From Candidatus Nitrospira neomarina (GTDB taxonomy: Bacteria > Nitrospirota > Nitrospiria > Nitrospirales > UBA8639): a DNA stretch of 64,000 nt. This document shows, one piece after another, positions 34,482 through 42,770 of this stretch (the first letter of the stretch is position 1; every line of letters starts with the position of its first letter). Where the stretch lies: contig NZ_CP116968.1 of the NCBI RefSeq assembly GCF_032051675.1, forward strand, positions 310,001-374,000, read 5' to 3'. The notes beneath the pieces were generated by a model. That model worked only from the letters and a program-made list of their open reading frames with translations. It was not told where the DNA came from and ran no database searches. A program made the position numbers and the translations under genes.

Positions 34482-34698
34482 ATCTTAAATCTAAGACCCT
34501 GCCGGAGAGAATGCTGATGATGGAGGAGCGACGGTTTATGGTGGATCTTGTGGAATCTGATCGGAAGTTTTAAGCGAACGGCTACAGAGATGGGGTCTAC
34601 CCTTTACGATATTCCCCCTTCCATCCATGCAAAAACTTTAATGTGTTTGTGAAAGCCACTCATTTTGACTCCCTCCCGAGATGCTTGTAGGGGACACA

Positions 34699-36069
34699 TT
34701 AATTGTTGAAATTGACTTCAAGTCGCGCGCCTACCACGACGGCGTTATTCCTGCCGGGAACCGTCCCGGGATTAATGACGTATTGAAAATCCGGTTGAAT
34801 GACGAGGTTTTGATTCACAAAGATGGAATACGTGCATTCCAGCGTGATCTCCGTATTCTCAACCCGTTGTCCTGCCCGCCGTTGGAACCGTTTATACTCA
34901 TGGCTATTCACTGCGGCTGCCACCCCGAACGCGGTTCGGTCAATGTTTCGCCCCGGAATTAATCCCTTATAGATGAACCCGCCGCCATAATACTGGGAAA
35001 TGCGGTTCACATTGGGGTCAGCCATTCCGGCTCGGCCAAAGAGAGTCAAACCTTGATCTTTGTCGTCTTTTTCATAATATACATCATATTCCGCTAAGCC
35101 ATATATCCCGTAAGTGCCATTTTGTTTTACAGGTTCTCCCGAACTATTGACCTTGTTGAGTTGATCCAGGGAAGTGGTGTACCCCCAGAATCCGAGGGCA
35201 ACTTTTGCTTCATACACGAGAGGAGCGGATCTTCCAATCCGGCGGAAGATCAGACGACGAGGGAGTTCATCGACCGTTTTTTCCTTTGTTTGTATTAAAT
35301 CAGCCGTGTTGTATTTGTAATATGCCAATTCCATGGAACCGAACAGGCCATCATCTTTTTTTAAACGAACATGAGTACCTCGAGCATTATTGGGATCCCC
35401 CGGAATGCCATCGGCGACCACGGCGCGAACCATGAGAGAATCGGTGAGGATGGCTTGCGTCCTGATTCCCAGAGAGGTTGCAGGAAAGGTGGACAGGTTG
35501 TTTCTGCCGCCCGCTCCAAGTTCCGCTCCAGTCCCGAAGGAGCTATTCAGAAAAAGTGTCGACGCGGATACAATGACATCAAACTCGGAGGTGATATCAT
35601 ACAGGCCGGCAAGCAGAGAAACGCGTTTAAAAATATTGTGCTGGTACCAGGCTTCGAACAGTTTCCATGTATCTGGTGCCGCAATGTTGCTCACCCCTTG
35701 GATGTCACCGACATTGTTGCTTGGATCGCCCCCATACAAGCCCAAGCCATACAGAAAAACCGTACCCCTCCAGCTAGGAACTAATTTTTTTATATCGACG
35801 GTGAGCAGGAGATCCAAATCGCCGGTGAGAGTGGTTTTTCGATGAACGCCGCCGGAGATATTGGAGAGGATATCCATCGTATTGGTGACTTCCAGGAGGA
35901 GTCCCTGATCTTTTAAACTTTTTTGGGCAGCCTTTGGTTTTTCGATGATCTTTTCCAATTGTTCAACGGCCTGACCTTCTTCGGAATGGGCTGGCACCGG
36001 AATCAACAATACCAAAAGGAAAAGTCCATACAAGGGTGAGAGAATCGTGCTTGTCGGGGAGAGTCTCAT
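34699..36069 (-). CDS. OprB-family carbohydrate-selective porin
   Basis: A 456-residue outer membrane protein with a signal peptide (LYGLFLLVLLIPVPAHS) and an alternating, amphipathic beta-barrel ending in a terminal aromatic/Asn-rich strand (ARLEVNFNN). OprB motifs are present: TVFLYGLGLYGGDPSNNVGDIQGVSNI, WYQHNIFKRVSLLAGLYDITSEFD, FLNSSFG and the ADGIPGDP segment. OprB-type porins admit sugars and other small solutes. The N-terminal 30 residues of the mature part form a short coiled coil that could contact peptidoglycan. The ribosome site is weak. Confidence 0.88.
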   Translation of the reverse strand: MRLSPTSTILSPLYGLFLLVLLIPVPAHSEEGQAVEQLEKIIEKPKAAQKSLKDQGLLLEVTNTMDILSNISGGVHRKTTLTGDLDLLLTVDIKKLVPSWRGTVFLYGLGLYGGDPSNNVGDIQGVSNIAAPDTWKLFEAWYQHNIFKRVSLLAGLYDITSEFDVIVSASTLFLNSSFGTGAELGAGGRNNLSTFPATSLGIRTQAILTDSLMVRAVVADGIPGDPNNARGTHVRLKKDDGLFGSMELAYYKYNTADLIQTKEKTVDELPRRLIFRRIGRSAPLVYEAKVALGFWGYTTSLDQLNKVNSSGEPVKQNGTYGIYGLAEYDVYYEKDDKDQGLTLFGRAGMADPNVNRISQYYGGGFIYKGLIPGRNIDRTAFGVAAAVNSHEYKRFQRRAGQRVENTEITLECTYSIFVNQNLVIQPDFQYVINPGTVPGRNNAVVVGARLEVNFNN

Positions 36070-36235
36070 GCTGGTTAATCAGGCCCCCTGGGTTTGGTTG
36101 TCCGGGGATTTTCCGGTGAGGGCAATGCGGGCAATATCGAATTTTTCGTCATGTCGCGCATCTCGTTCAGGAGATTAAACAGAGTCAGCACTGGTTTATG
36201 GGCTGCCACCATTCCCCATGTGTGGTTCCCGGTCT

Positions 36236-36703
36236 CTAGTCTTTTGCATCCTTCCGTTTGACCAGGGTCGTGAGATAGTAATCGAGGTGTTTGGCGAATA
36301 ATTGCCGATCCCGTTGACTCAAAGCCGACGGCCCTCCGGTCTCGACGCCACTGGCCCGGAGGGTCTCCATGAAATCCCGCATCATCAGACGGGCTTGAAT
36401 CGTATCGGAAGAATGCATCTCCCCGCGCGGATCAAGCGCATGGCCACCCTTCGCAATCACCTCAGCGGCAAGCGGAATGTCGGCGGTGATCACCAGGTCG
36501 CCGGCCTTGAGTCTTTTGACGATTTCGGAATCCGCGACATCAAATCCATCGGCGACTTGGATGGCCGAAATATAGGGCGAGGGCGGAGTATACAAAAGGC
36601 GATTGGCCACAAGCGTCACCTGCACTGCGGTCCGGTCTGCGGAGCGGAATAATATTTCCTTAATTACCTTGGGGCAGGCATCGGCATCAACCCAGATTGT
36701 CAC
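36236..36703 (-). CDS. YaiI/YqxD family (DUF188) protein, PIN-like
   Basis: A 155-residue protein. The family signature [20 protein letters not shown] opens it, with further conserved [32 protein letters not shown] and a GxxALDPRGE segment. The acidic residues (D6, D8, D57 region, D75) form a likely metal site, consistent with PIN-like nucleases. The start is a GTG at 36703 after AAAGGTCC. It stands alone. Function of the family is not settled. Confidence 0.92.
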   Translation of the reverse strand: MTIWVDADACPKVIKEILFRSADRTAVQVTLVANRLLYTPPSPYISAIQVADGFDVADSEIVKRLKAGDLVITADIPLAAEVIAKGGHALDPRGEMHSSDTIQARLMMRDFMETLRASGVETGGPSALSQRDRQLFAKHLDYYLTTLVKRKDAKD

Positions 36704-36819
36704 GGTGGACCTTTATGGTTGAGGGATGAAAGAACCGTGTTCTTTGGATATTGTAGACGTCCATCTGGATTAAGAGAAGACGAGGGCGATCTTGTTTCAT
36801 AAGAACAAAAAGTAATGGT

Positions 36820-37674
36820 TCACTCACACTTTGTGACCCAGACCCCGACATGAAGCGTTGAGCCTGGGGGCCCCACGAACGATCCCTCGATGGGCGGTAC
36901 GGATTCGGGCAATCTGGCGACGGCCACGGCAATATGATCGGTTCCGGCCATGGTTCCACCAGTGGGATCAAACCCCTTCCACCCGGCCCCTGGCAGGTAG
37001 ACTTCGGCCCAGGCATGGGTGGCACCATAATCGGTGGCTGATGGTGGTGCGTGGAGATACCCACTGACAAATCGTGCGGCAAGACCCAAGCACCGTGCGG
37101 CTTCCATATAGAGCAAGGCAAAATCACGGCAGGAACCGGTGCCGTATTCCAGTGTCTGCCCCACCGTTTGAACGCCAGGTTCTTCCCGCACTCGATAGGA
37201 TAGGGTTTGGTTGATGTGGGTGCCTAAGCGCTGCAGGAGTGTATACGTCTGAATCGGTTCTTCCGGTTTCCAGAAATTTTTCATCCATTCAGTCAGTCGA
37301 TCTTTGGTGTTTTGCTCGGGATATGCCATGTAGGGCAACAGCATGATCCGGTCATCGGATTGATAGGTAAACGGGTACGCGACAGCGTAGTCGGCGACGA
37401 GAAAGTCGAGTGGAGCCTCATTGAATTGCTGGATGATGACTTCGCTTTCAACCGCTAGTTGGTTGGCGGGCACATCGAAGGTGGCTGTGGCCACCGAATT
37501 GCCTTCTACATCCCGATGCCATAGCAGGTTGGCCGGCGGTGTGAGCTTCAGGTCTAACGATTCAATGTGCAGGTCATAGTCTTCTCTCGGACGCAGGCGC
37601 AAGTGATGGGGTCCAAGTGTCACCGCACCCGAAAAATTATAATACGTCCGATGAAGAATTTTATAGCGCTGCAT
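36820..37674 (-). CDS. Transglutaminase-like cysteine protease family protein
   Basis: A 284-residue protein. An N-terminal beta domain (residues 1-90, RLRPREDYD and HRDVEGNSVA) precedes a transglutaminase-like core with the full catalytic triad: C182 in GTGSCRDFALLYMEAAR, H220 in YGATHAWAEVYLP and D236 in KGFDPT. There is no signal peptide. This domain order is common for bacterial members that process peptides or proteins. No proteasome-like or other partner gene is adjacent, so the target is unknown. Confidence 0.9.
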   Translation of the reverse strand: MQRYKILHRTYYNFSGAVTLGPHHLRLRPREDYDLHIESLDLKLTPPANLLWHRDVEGNSVATATFDVPANQLAVESEVIIQQFNEAPLDFLVADYAVAYPFTYQSDDRIMLLPYMAYPEQNTKDRLTEWMKNFWKPEEPIQTYTLLQRLGTHINQTLSYRVREEPGVQTVGQTLEYGTGSCRDFALLYMEAARCLGLAARFVSGYLHAPPSATDYGATHAWAEVYLPGAGWKGFDPTGGTMAGTDHIAVAVARLPESVPPIEGSFVGPPGSTLHVGVWVTKCE

Positions 37675-37792
37675 GGTGCATCCTACTTTTTAAGGAATGT
37701 CAAAAAAGTCAGGCCCCCTCAAAAAGGTTCTAATTAGAGGTCTAAACACAAGGGATTGTTTTGACCTTCTAAACGTCATAAAAATTTTTAAG

Positions 37793-39946
37793 TCAAGGGC
37801 AGGGATTCGGGCGTTTAATCCCAACCGGCAATTTTGTTTTCTCATCAACGCAAGCTTCATCAATTTGTGCTTGGGCGAGGCCCTGAGACCCACTTAGGTC
37901 AACATCGAAAAATTTAGTTTTGAAAAATTTTACCCCTTCTAAATTGGTCTTATTGAAATTCCCAAATCGAAAGACAGCATTGGAGAAATCGCTGGTACCC
38001 TCTTTCGTCTTCTCTATTACCAGGCTAATCCCAGGGCTTTCAATGCTTGCTTGGTTGTCAAAAATTGGGTAGGGGCCAGAGAAAATGGCCTGCTCAAAGT
38101 TTACGGCATCAAAAATCGCAGATTCGAAGGTTGTTCCTGCCAGAAAAGTTTGAGAAAAGTCAGCATTAATTATAAAGGCCTTCCCAAAGTTGGCCCCTCG
38201 AAAATCGGCCTTCTTATATTTACCGCCCATCCGAACATTTGCAAGGTTGGCCCCTAATAATTTTGCGTTTTCCAGTGTAGACAGCATAAGGGCACCAGTT
38301 AAATTTGACCGAGAAAAATCCGCCCCTCCCAAATAAACTGCCATCAAAAATGCATAGCTTAAGTCTGCTCCGTTGAAACGGGAGTTTGCCCAAAATCCCC
38401 CTTCGGCATAAAGGTGGCGAAGATTTTTACCCCTAAAATCGGCACCCTCAATCTTTGATATGTGCTCAAAATCTTGTGGCCAACTCTCGGGTGGCTGGGT
38501 AAGGTTTTCCCTATAAAATTTGGGATAAGTTCGAAGTCCAAGTTCTTGGAGAAATTCTAATAGTGCATAGTTAATTTTTTTGCTCCAGGCTAAGTTGCTG
38601 GATAAATATTGATCCATTGGGTGTCTTGGTTCAAGGGAGTATGCATCAGTTTTTAGATAGAATGGCCACCACTCAGAAGTTGTTGTTATGTTAACGGCTG
38701 CTCTTGAAACAAGAACAAGAATAAGCAAAGCAAAAAGGCATGCCGAAAAACTTATTCCAAAAATTCTTGGTCTTTTGAGGGATTTGTCAAGTGTTAGGCG
38801 AGCTAGAGAAAAAAAATAAATGCCAAATCCCAGGGAAATTGAAAATATGGAGGCCAATGTTAATATAAAAGTCTCATCATGTGTCGGGATAACTCGGACC
38901 CAAAACTCACTAAGAATAAAAGGTACAAGACCCCATGCAAGAACTAATGAGGCAATAAATTGTAGGCCAAACAAATCCGGGAGGTTTGTCTTTAATAGAG
39001 GGATATAGGCTCGAATAAAACCGCTAAGGAGCCATGGGAATACTTTTTGATCCAAAGCTTTCCCATCAGGGAAGATGGCTGGCAAAGCTGCCATTTCTTC
39101 CCATAGGCGTTGTAAATATAGGTGAAACCAAATGTAAATGCCTAACAATATTAGAGGTGCAACATAGAAGAAAGGAGTGATGGGAATTGCGGTTTGAATT
39201 ATGGGCAGATCATAATATTTTGAATCTAAAAACAATTGGGAGTCAGTAGTGGTGGCTATTGTGAGCCATGAATACAAACACCCTACCAACATTAATATAA
39301 AAAGTTTTCCAGCCTTTTTAGAGAGTTCTTCAATCCTAGCTAGGCCTTCAAATTTCCTGATATCCTCAGAAATTTTGGCACCAGAAAGATCAGTGCCAGC
39401 TAATTGGCTGCCAAGAAGTCCAGTAACTTTTTCGAAATTTGAGTCTTGAAAATTGGATTCATCAAGCTTCGTTCTTAGCAAATAGGCTTCTTCGAAATTA
39501 CTTTGGGGGAACTTCGAATTCTTTAAATCACTTCCGGCAAGTTTTGCCTTCTTAAATTGGCATTTTTCAAAAGTTGAATTGCTAAGGTCAGCGTCAAGTA
39601 TGAACGAATTATTGAAAGAACAGTCATAGCAATTTGCCTTCACAAGGGTTGATTTATTTAAAATGGCACTTTCAAAAGTCACTCTTTTGAGATCTGCCCC
39701 AATCAGCTTAACGCTCTCAAGATAACTGCCTGTGAAGTTGACATTTTCTATAAATGCCTTGGAAAGGTTTTTACCGTACAAAGAAAAAGAAATTCTATCC
39801 AGGTGGGTTTTTGTGAGATCAAGGTTTTCTAAGATGGCTGGATTACCCTCGTGGCCATTTGAATTTAGCCATTTCTCATGATTGTGGAATATGGCTTCAA
39901 GATCCGCTTTTAAGGGTTTTGTGTAGGAAGGCTCTTGCTCTGACAT
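37793..39946 (-). CDS. Polytopic membrane protein with two pentapeptide-repeat domains
   Basis: A 717-residue protein. Residues 40-195 and about 500-690 are pentapeptide repeats (A(D/N)Lxx units such as LKLIGADLKRVTF and GADFSRSNLTGALML), forming right-handed beta helices. Between them lie five or six transmembrane segments (YSWLTIAT, IIQTAIPITPFFYVAPLILLGIYIWF, LIASLVLAWGLVPFIL and so on). The DNA is visibly AT-richer than its neighbours, with many AAA/TTT codons, suggesting recent transfer. No ribosome site is evident at 39946. Pentapeptide helices flanking a membrane domain suggest a scaffold or sensor. Function unknown. Confidence 0.82.
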   Translation of the reverse strand: MSEQEPSYTKPLKADLEAIFHNHEKWLNSNGHEGNPAILENLDLTKTHLDRISFSLYGKNLSKAFIENVNFTGSYLESVKLIGADLKRVTFESAILNKSTLVKANCYDCSFNNSFILDADLSNSTFEKCQFKKAKLAGSDLKNSKFPQSNFEEAYLLRTKLDESNFQDSNFEKVTGLLGSQLAGTDLSGAKISEDIRKFEGLARIEELSKKAGKLFILMLVGCLYSWLTIATTTDSQLFLDSKYYDLPIIQTAIPITPFFYVAPLILLGIYIWFHLYLQRLWEEMAALPAIFPDGKALDQKVFPWLLSGFIRAYIPLLKTNLPDLFGLQFIASLVLAWGLVPFILSEFWVRVIPTHDETFILTLASIFSISLGFGIYFFSLARLTLDKSLKRPRIFGISFSACLFALLILVLVSRAAVNITTTSEWWPFYLKTDAYSLEPRHPMDQYLSSNLAWSKKINYALLEFLQELGLRTYPKFYRENLTQPPESWPQDFEHISKIEGADFRGKNLRHLYAEGGFWANSRFNGADLSYAFLMAVYLGGADFSRSNLTGALMLSTLENAKLLGANLANVRMGGKYKKADFRGANFGKAFIINADFSQTFLAGTTFESAIFDAVNFEQAIFSGPYPIFDNQASIESPGISLVIEKTKEGTSDFSNAVFRFGNFNKTNLEGVKFFKTKFFDVDLSGSQGLAQAQIDEACVDEKTKLPVGIKRPNPCP

Positions 39947-40037
39947 AACAATTGATAGGAGATAGAATGCGAGAAAATTATATTGGTTGCCGATTTGATT
40001 CTGTTCGTTGATGACTAGAGCTCATGTCTGAAGAATT

Positions 40038-40063
40038 GTGGGCTTCGCTTAGGCGAAGCCCAC
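40038..40063 (-). terminator. Stem-loop downstream of the Lys-rich microprotein gene
   Basis: GTGGGCTTCGC (40038-40048) and GCGAAGCCCAC (40053-40063) are perfect 11-base inverted repeats with a 4-base loop, 27 bases after the stop codon at 40090 on the minus strand. AATTCTTC follows on that strand. Confidence 0.6.
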
Positions 40064-40089
40064 CACTTCCCTTGAAGGAAATGCCTCAG

Positions 40090-40176
40090 CTATTTCTTTT
40101 TATCTTTCTTTTTCTGTTGGTCGGCTTTTTGCTTCTGAGCTTTGTCTTTATCCTTTTTTCCGCCTTTGTCTCCCAT
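40090..40176 (-). CDS. 28-residue Lys-rich microprotein
   Basis: A 29-codon reading frame: MGDKGGKKDKDKAQKQ continuing with KADQQKKKKDKKK. It is preceded by a near-perfect ribosome site, AAAGGAGGTACACC, and followed by a strong hairpin, which is what a real small gene looks like. Fourteen of 28 residues are Lys. It should be cytoplasmic, disordered and able to bind nucleic acid or the ribosome. I recall similar tiny Lys/Gln-rich proteins in other bacteria, from memory only. Below the length usually annotated. Confidence 0.7.
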   Translation of the reverse strand: MGDKGGKKDKDKAQKQKADQQKKKDKKK

Positions 40177-40288
40177 GGTGTACCTCCTTTCTCTTTAAAG
40201 TTGACTACCTTTCCTTGAAGGTTTTGTCCCGAATATTTCCGATTCCGTGACTGCCTATTTTCGTGACCCTCTGAATCAGCGATTTAGC

Positions 40289-40322
40289 TTACCATGATCC
40301 AGGGATAAGAGAACCGTTTAGA
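40289..40322. repeat. Direct repeat downstream of the protease-FGE gene
   Basis: TTACCATGATCCA-GGGATAAGAGAA-CCGTTTAGAC. The same words occur in the same order and orientation at 41919-41982, on the other side of the protease-FGE gene, with a 28-base insertion between the second and third blocks there. Confidence 0.55.
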
Positions 40323-40388
40323 CGTCCTTTCAATCCATTGTGCCGATTTTTAGACTATCCTTTCTTCCGTCATATCCCTCACCTTTTT

Positions 40389-41849
40389 TTATGGCTGCGT
40401 ATCCAGATTTTGAGCGCAGCGGAAACCAAGACCTAAATCTCTGTTGGTTGGTGAAGCATAAGAGCGCAATGCGGCTCTCAAATATTCGTCCATTGCGTTC
40501 CAAGTTCCACCCCGTATGACTTTGCGTGAACCCGCGGGTATTTCCTCCTCATTACGGTCTAAATTTCGTGATTCATTCCAGTTATCTGCCGTCCATTCAC
40601 TCACATTTCCGGCCAGGTCATACACTCCATAGGGACTTCTATCCTTTTCGAATGCTCCGACCGGAGAAAGTTTTGATAATTGAAAGTCACCAAATGTTGC
40701 AAAATTTGTGAATTCCCTCGTTGGTGGGTCATTGCCCCATGGATACATGCGTCCGTCTGTTCCTCGCGCGCTTTTCTCCCATTCATCCTCGGTAGGTAAT
40801 CTCTTCTTGGCCCAATGGCAGTAGGCTTTGGCCTCCGGCCAGGTCACCGCGACGACAGGGCGATTGGCATCCTGAGGCATTTTGATGTGATCCCAATATT
40901 CCGGCGCTGTTCGACCGGTGACGTGTAGAAATTTCTCATACCGTTCAATAGTAACTTCATATTTGTCGATGAAGAATTCTTCGACATAGACGGTATATCG
41001 ATTCCCTTCGGTCATGTTCCCGGTCCCTGAGCGTGATTCTATATTCGTTTCAAACTGCCCTGCAGGGATCCGAATCATCGGCGCACCGTCTGCACCTGAA
41101 ATCTCCAGTGATAATGAGTCGCTCCCCGATGGTTCCACATGCCATCCTTTCAACGCGATGGCCAAAACGGGTGTGGGTACTGCATACCCCAGGCGTCCCT
41201 GAGCGTCTGTCACGACGCCGATCACTTTGCCATCAAGCAAAAGGGGGCCTCCCGAATGACCTTCCTCCACTAACGCCTGAAACATCAGGTGTGGGCCTTT
41301 CCTCCCGCTGATACTTCCGGTTGAGACAGTCCATGGAGCCAGATTCGGTGGAAATCCGATGAAGGTAATGGATTCTCCCCCGGATGCCTGGGTGGTCTGA
41401 TCGAGCGGTAGCGCCACGAGTCCATCAGGAATGGGATGTGAAACACGCAAAGCGGCCAACCCATTCTCATTGGTGCCATCTAGCCCTAACACCTGTGAGG
41501 CAAACGATTGATGAGGAAGAGGAAAGAACCACACCTGTGGCTTGCTATCCCCAGAAATTACATGTGCGGCAGTTACGATATAGGCGGCGTCCTTGTCGAG
41601 CCTCACGATAAATCCCGTCCCGACATTGAGTTGCCCATTGACGAATGCAGTAATTTTGACGACGCCCTTTTTGAACTCTTTAATCTCCGTGGCACAAACA
41701 AGACCGGAAAAGAGCAGAAAAATAGAGAGGGACATGATGCCGCCGATAAACGGTACCCGTATCCATAAATGGCTCCGCACCCTATTGGACGATGTCAAGG
41801 TTCGGTGGTTCTCGTCTGTTTTGATTGTTGGGACAACCGTTGGGTTCAC
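40389..41849 (-). CDS. Exported trypsin-like protease domain fused to a formylglycine-generating-enzyme-like domain
   Basis: A 486-residue protein. A signal/anchor (MSLSIFLLFSGLVCA) lies at about residues 39-53 in this reading; a start at 41780 or 41735 is possible. Residues 55-225 are trypsin-like: IVTAAHVISG (His) and EEGHSGGPLLLDGKVIGV (Ser). The Asp usually found in DLALL is missing: the segment is TNENGLAALRV. Residues 255-482 are an FGE-sulfatase (SUMF1-like) domain: MIRIPAGQF, FFIDKYEVTIERYEKF, RLPTEDEWEKSARGTDGRMYPWGN, YDLAGNVSEWTADNW and RKVIRGGTW, GFRCA at the end. The paired cysteines of catalytic FGE are not evident, so it probably binds rather than oxidises. Direct repeats flank the gene. 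Confidence 0.85.
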   Translation of the reverse strand: MNPTVVPTIKTDENHRTLTSSNRVRSHLWIRVPFIGGIMSLSIFLLFSGLVCATEIKEFKKGVVKITAFVNGQLNVGTGFIVRLDKDAAYIVTAAHVISGDSKPQVWFFPLPHQSFASQVLGLDGTNENGLAALRVSHPIPDGLVALPLDQTTQASGGESITFIGFPPNLAPWTVSTGSISGRKGPHLMFQALVEEGHSGGPLLLDGKVIGVVTDAQGRLGYAVPTPVLAIALKGWHVEPSGSDSLSLEISGADGAPMIRIPAGQFETNIESRSGTGNMTEGNRYTVYVEEFFIDKYEVTIERYEKFLHVTGRTAPEYWDHIKMPQDANRPVVAVTWPEAKAYCHWAKKRLPTEDEWEKSARGTDGRMYPWGNDPPTREFTNFATFGDFQLSKLSPVGAFEKDRSPYGVYDLAGNVSEWTADNWNESRNLDRNEEEIPAGSRKVIRGGTWNAMDEYLRAALRSYASPTNRDLGLGFRCAQNLDTQP

Positions 41850-41918
41850 CGAAAATTTTCTCTTGAATCGGGAGTGCCTCGGCTACCTGCGCTCTTTTTT
41901 TCTCCTGCCGCACCGCAG

Positions 41919-41982
41919 TTTACCATGATCCAAAAATAATAGAATCATGTCGGTGTCCGTCTGTATTGTGGACCGTTTAGAC
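41919..41982. repeat. Direct repeat upstream of the protease-FGE gene
   Basis: TTACCATGATCCA-AAAATAATAGAA followed after 28 bases by CCGTTTAGAC. See the copy at 40289-40322. The blocks match in order and orientation; the 28 extra bases overlap the start of the MFS remnant region. Confidence 0.5.
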
Positions 41983-41986
41983 CCGC

Positions 41987-42095
41987 TCACGCTCGATCTC
42001 CCGGCTTGGGGATGTTGAGCCCATGTTCTGGTTGAATAAAAATCCAACAGAGTCCCCCGAGTAAGGCGATGCCGAGGGTTTACGGGCCAGCCGAC
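41987..42095 (-). pseudogene. Remnant of an MFS transporter C-terminus
   Basis: Read on the minus strand the segment LGIALLGGLCWIFIQPEHG matches the end of the intact MFS transporter upstream (GIALLGGLCWIRIRPGMG). Relative to it, 12 bases are missing and one base is inserted earlier (GGCTGGCCCGTAAACC against GGCTGGTCGGTCTCC), so the frame is broken. Nothing of the rest of the gene remains. The intact paralogue lies about 0.7 kb away on the same strand (42771-44264). Confidence 0.78.
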
Positions 42096-42153
42096 AGACA
42101 AGATCTACAATGAAATTGAAGTTTGCGGATAGGGACGGGTTGAGTTGCAAGGG

Positions 42154-42411
42154 TTAGACGGGATGTTTGACAGGTCGTGCGGGAAGGCCTTCGAGCATTC
42201 CGATAGCGCTAATGTCCTCATCAACATCAGGCCAATGCACTCCATGTCCATTTCCAATAATTTGGAAGTTCTTGCGTTGTTCAGGAGTAGCATTGGTTAA
42301 TCGCCATGACCATACCAAGGGCACACTGATCTTTCGTCCGTCGGTTAACTGCGCGGTGATGGTCTCATCTGAGACCTCTATCGTGGATATTCTGGGTTCA
42401 TTTGTGACCAC
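42154..42411 (-). CDS. DUF2442 protein
   Basis: An 85-residue protein. Family features: TDGRKISVPLVWSWRL, ATPEQRKNFQIIGNGHGVHWPDVDEDISAIGML. The start is a GTG at 42411, which overlaps the end of the (frameshifted) DUF4160 gene by 14 bases, the normal arrangement of this pair. DUF4160-DUF2442 pairs are thought by some to be toxin-antitoxin-like, but I know of no proof. The downstream partner has lost its frame, so this may be an orphan half. Confidence 0.85.
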   Translation of the reverse strand: MVTNEPRISTIEVSDETITAQLTDGRKISVPLVWSWRLTNATPEQRKNFQIIGNGHGVHWPDVDEDISAIGMLEGLPARPVKHPV

Positions 42412-42641
42412 AATGTTCCTCCCAGGCTTCGATCATTTTGTCTATCCGGTCGAGCAGGATTTTTCGGATTCGATTTAACTCATGTGGCGCAAATACATCA
42501 TTAACCTGCCAAGAAAATTGGTTCTAGCCAAAATTTGCAGATATGGCGCTCTCGTTGGACGTGAACATGTTTGGGTTCATTGCAGTCAAAACTATAAAAG
42601 AAAAATCGGTAAGGTCCTTCAATCCCTCGAACATATGGCAC
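42398..42641 (-). pseudogene. DUF4160 gene broken by a frameshift
   Basis: From a GTG at 42641 the first frame reads GPYRFFFYSFDCNEPKHVHVQ and KFWLEPIFLAG, then a stop at 42501-42503. The next frame continues as VNDVFAPHELNRIRKILLDRI, ending EAWEEHCGHK at 42398, which is the normal DUF4160 C-terminus. One extra base near 42504 explains both halves. The homology on either side is plain. It could also be a sequencing error; resequencing would tell. Confidence 0.82.
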
Positions 42642-42770
42642 GATACTTCCAATTTTCCTTATCGAACTGTTGTTGACTGACAGTATACGAAAAAAGTCAA
42701 TGAGACTCCACGAGGGGAGAGAAGAGAAGTACTAAGTGGTTATAGCAAGGCACCTGAGGTCTGACTGCTA

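Noticed and set aside
34681-34962. 93-residue plus-strand frame
   Set aside because: Antisense to the C-terminal end of the OprB porin; no motif and no ribosome site.
37697-37897. 66-residue plus-strand frame in the gap after the pentapeptide gene
   Set aside because: Overlaps the end of the pentapeptide gene antisense and has no support beyond being open.
40024-40218. 64-residue hydrophobic plus-strand frame
   Set aside because: It is antisense to the Lys-rich microprotein gene; the hydrophobicity results from the complement of AAA/AAG codons.
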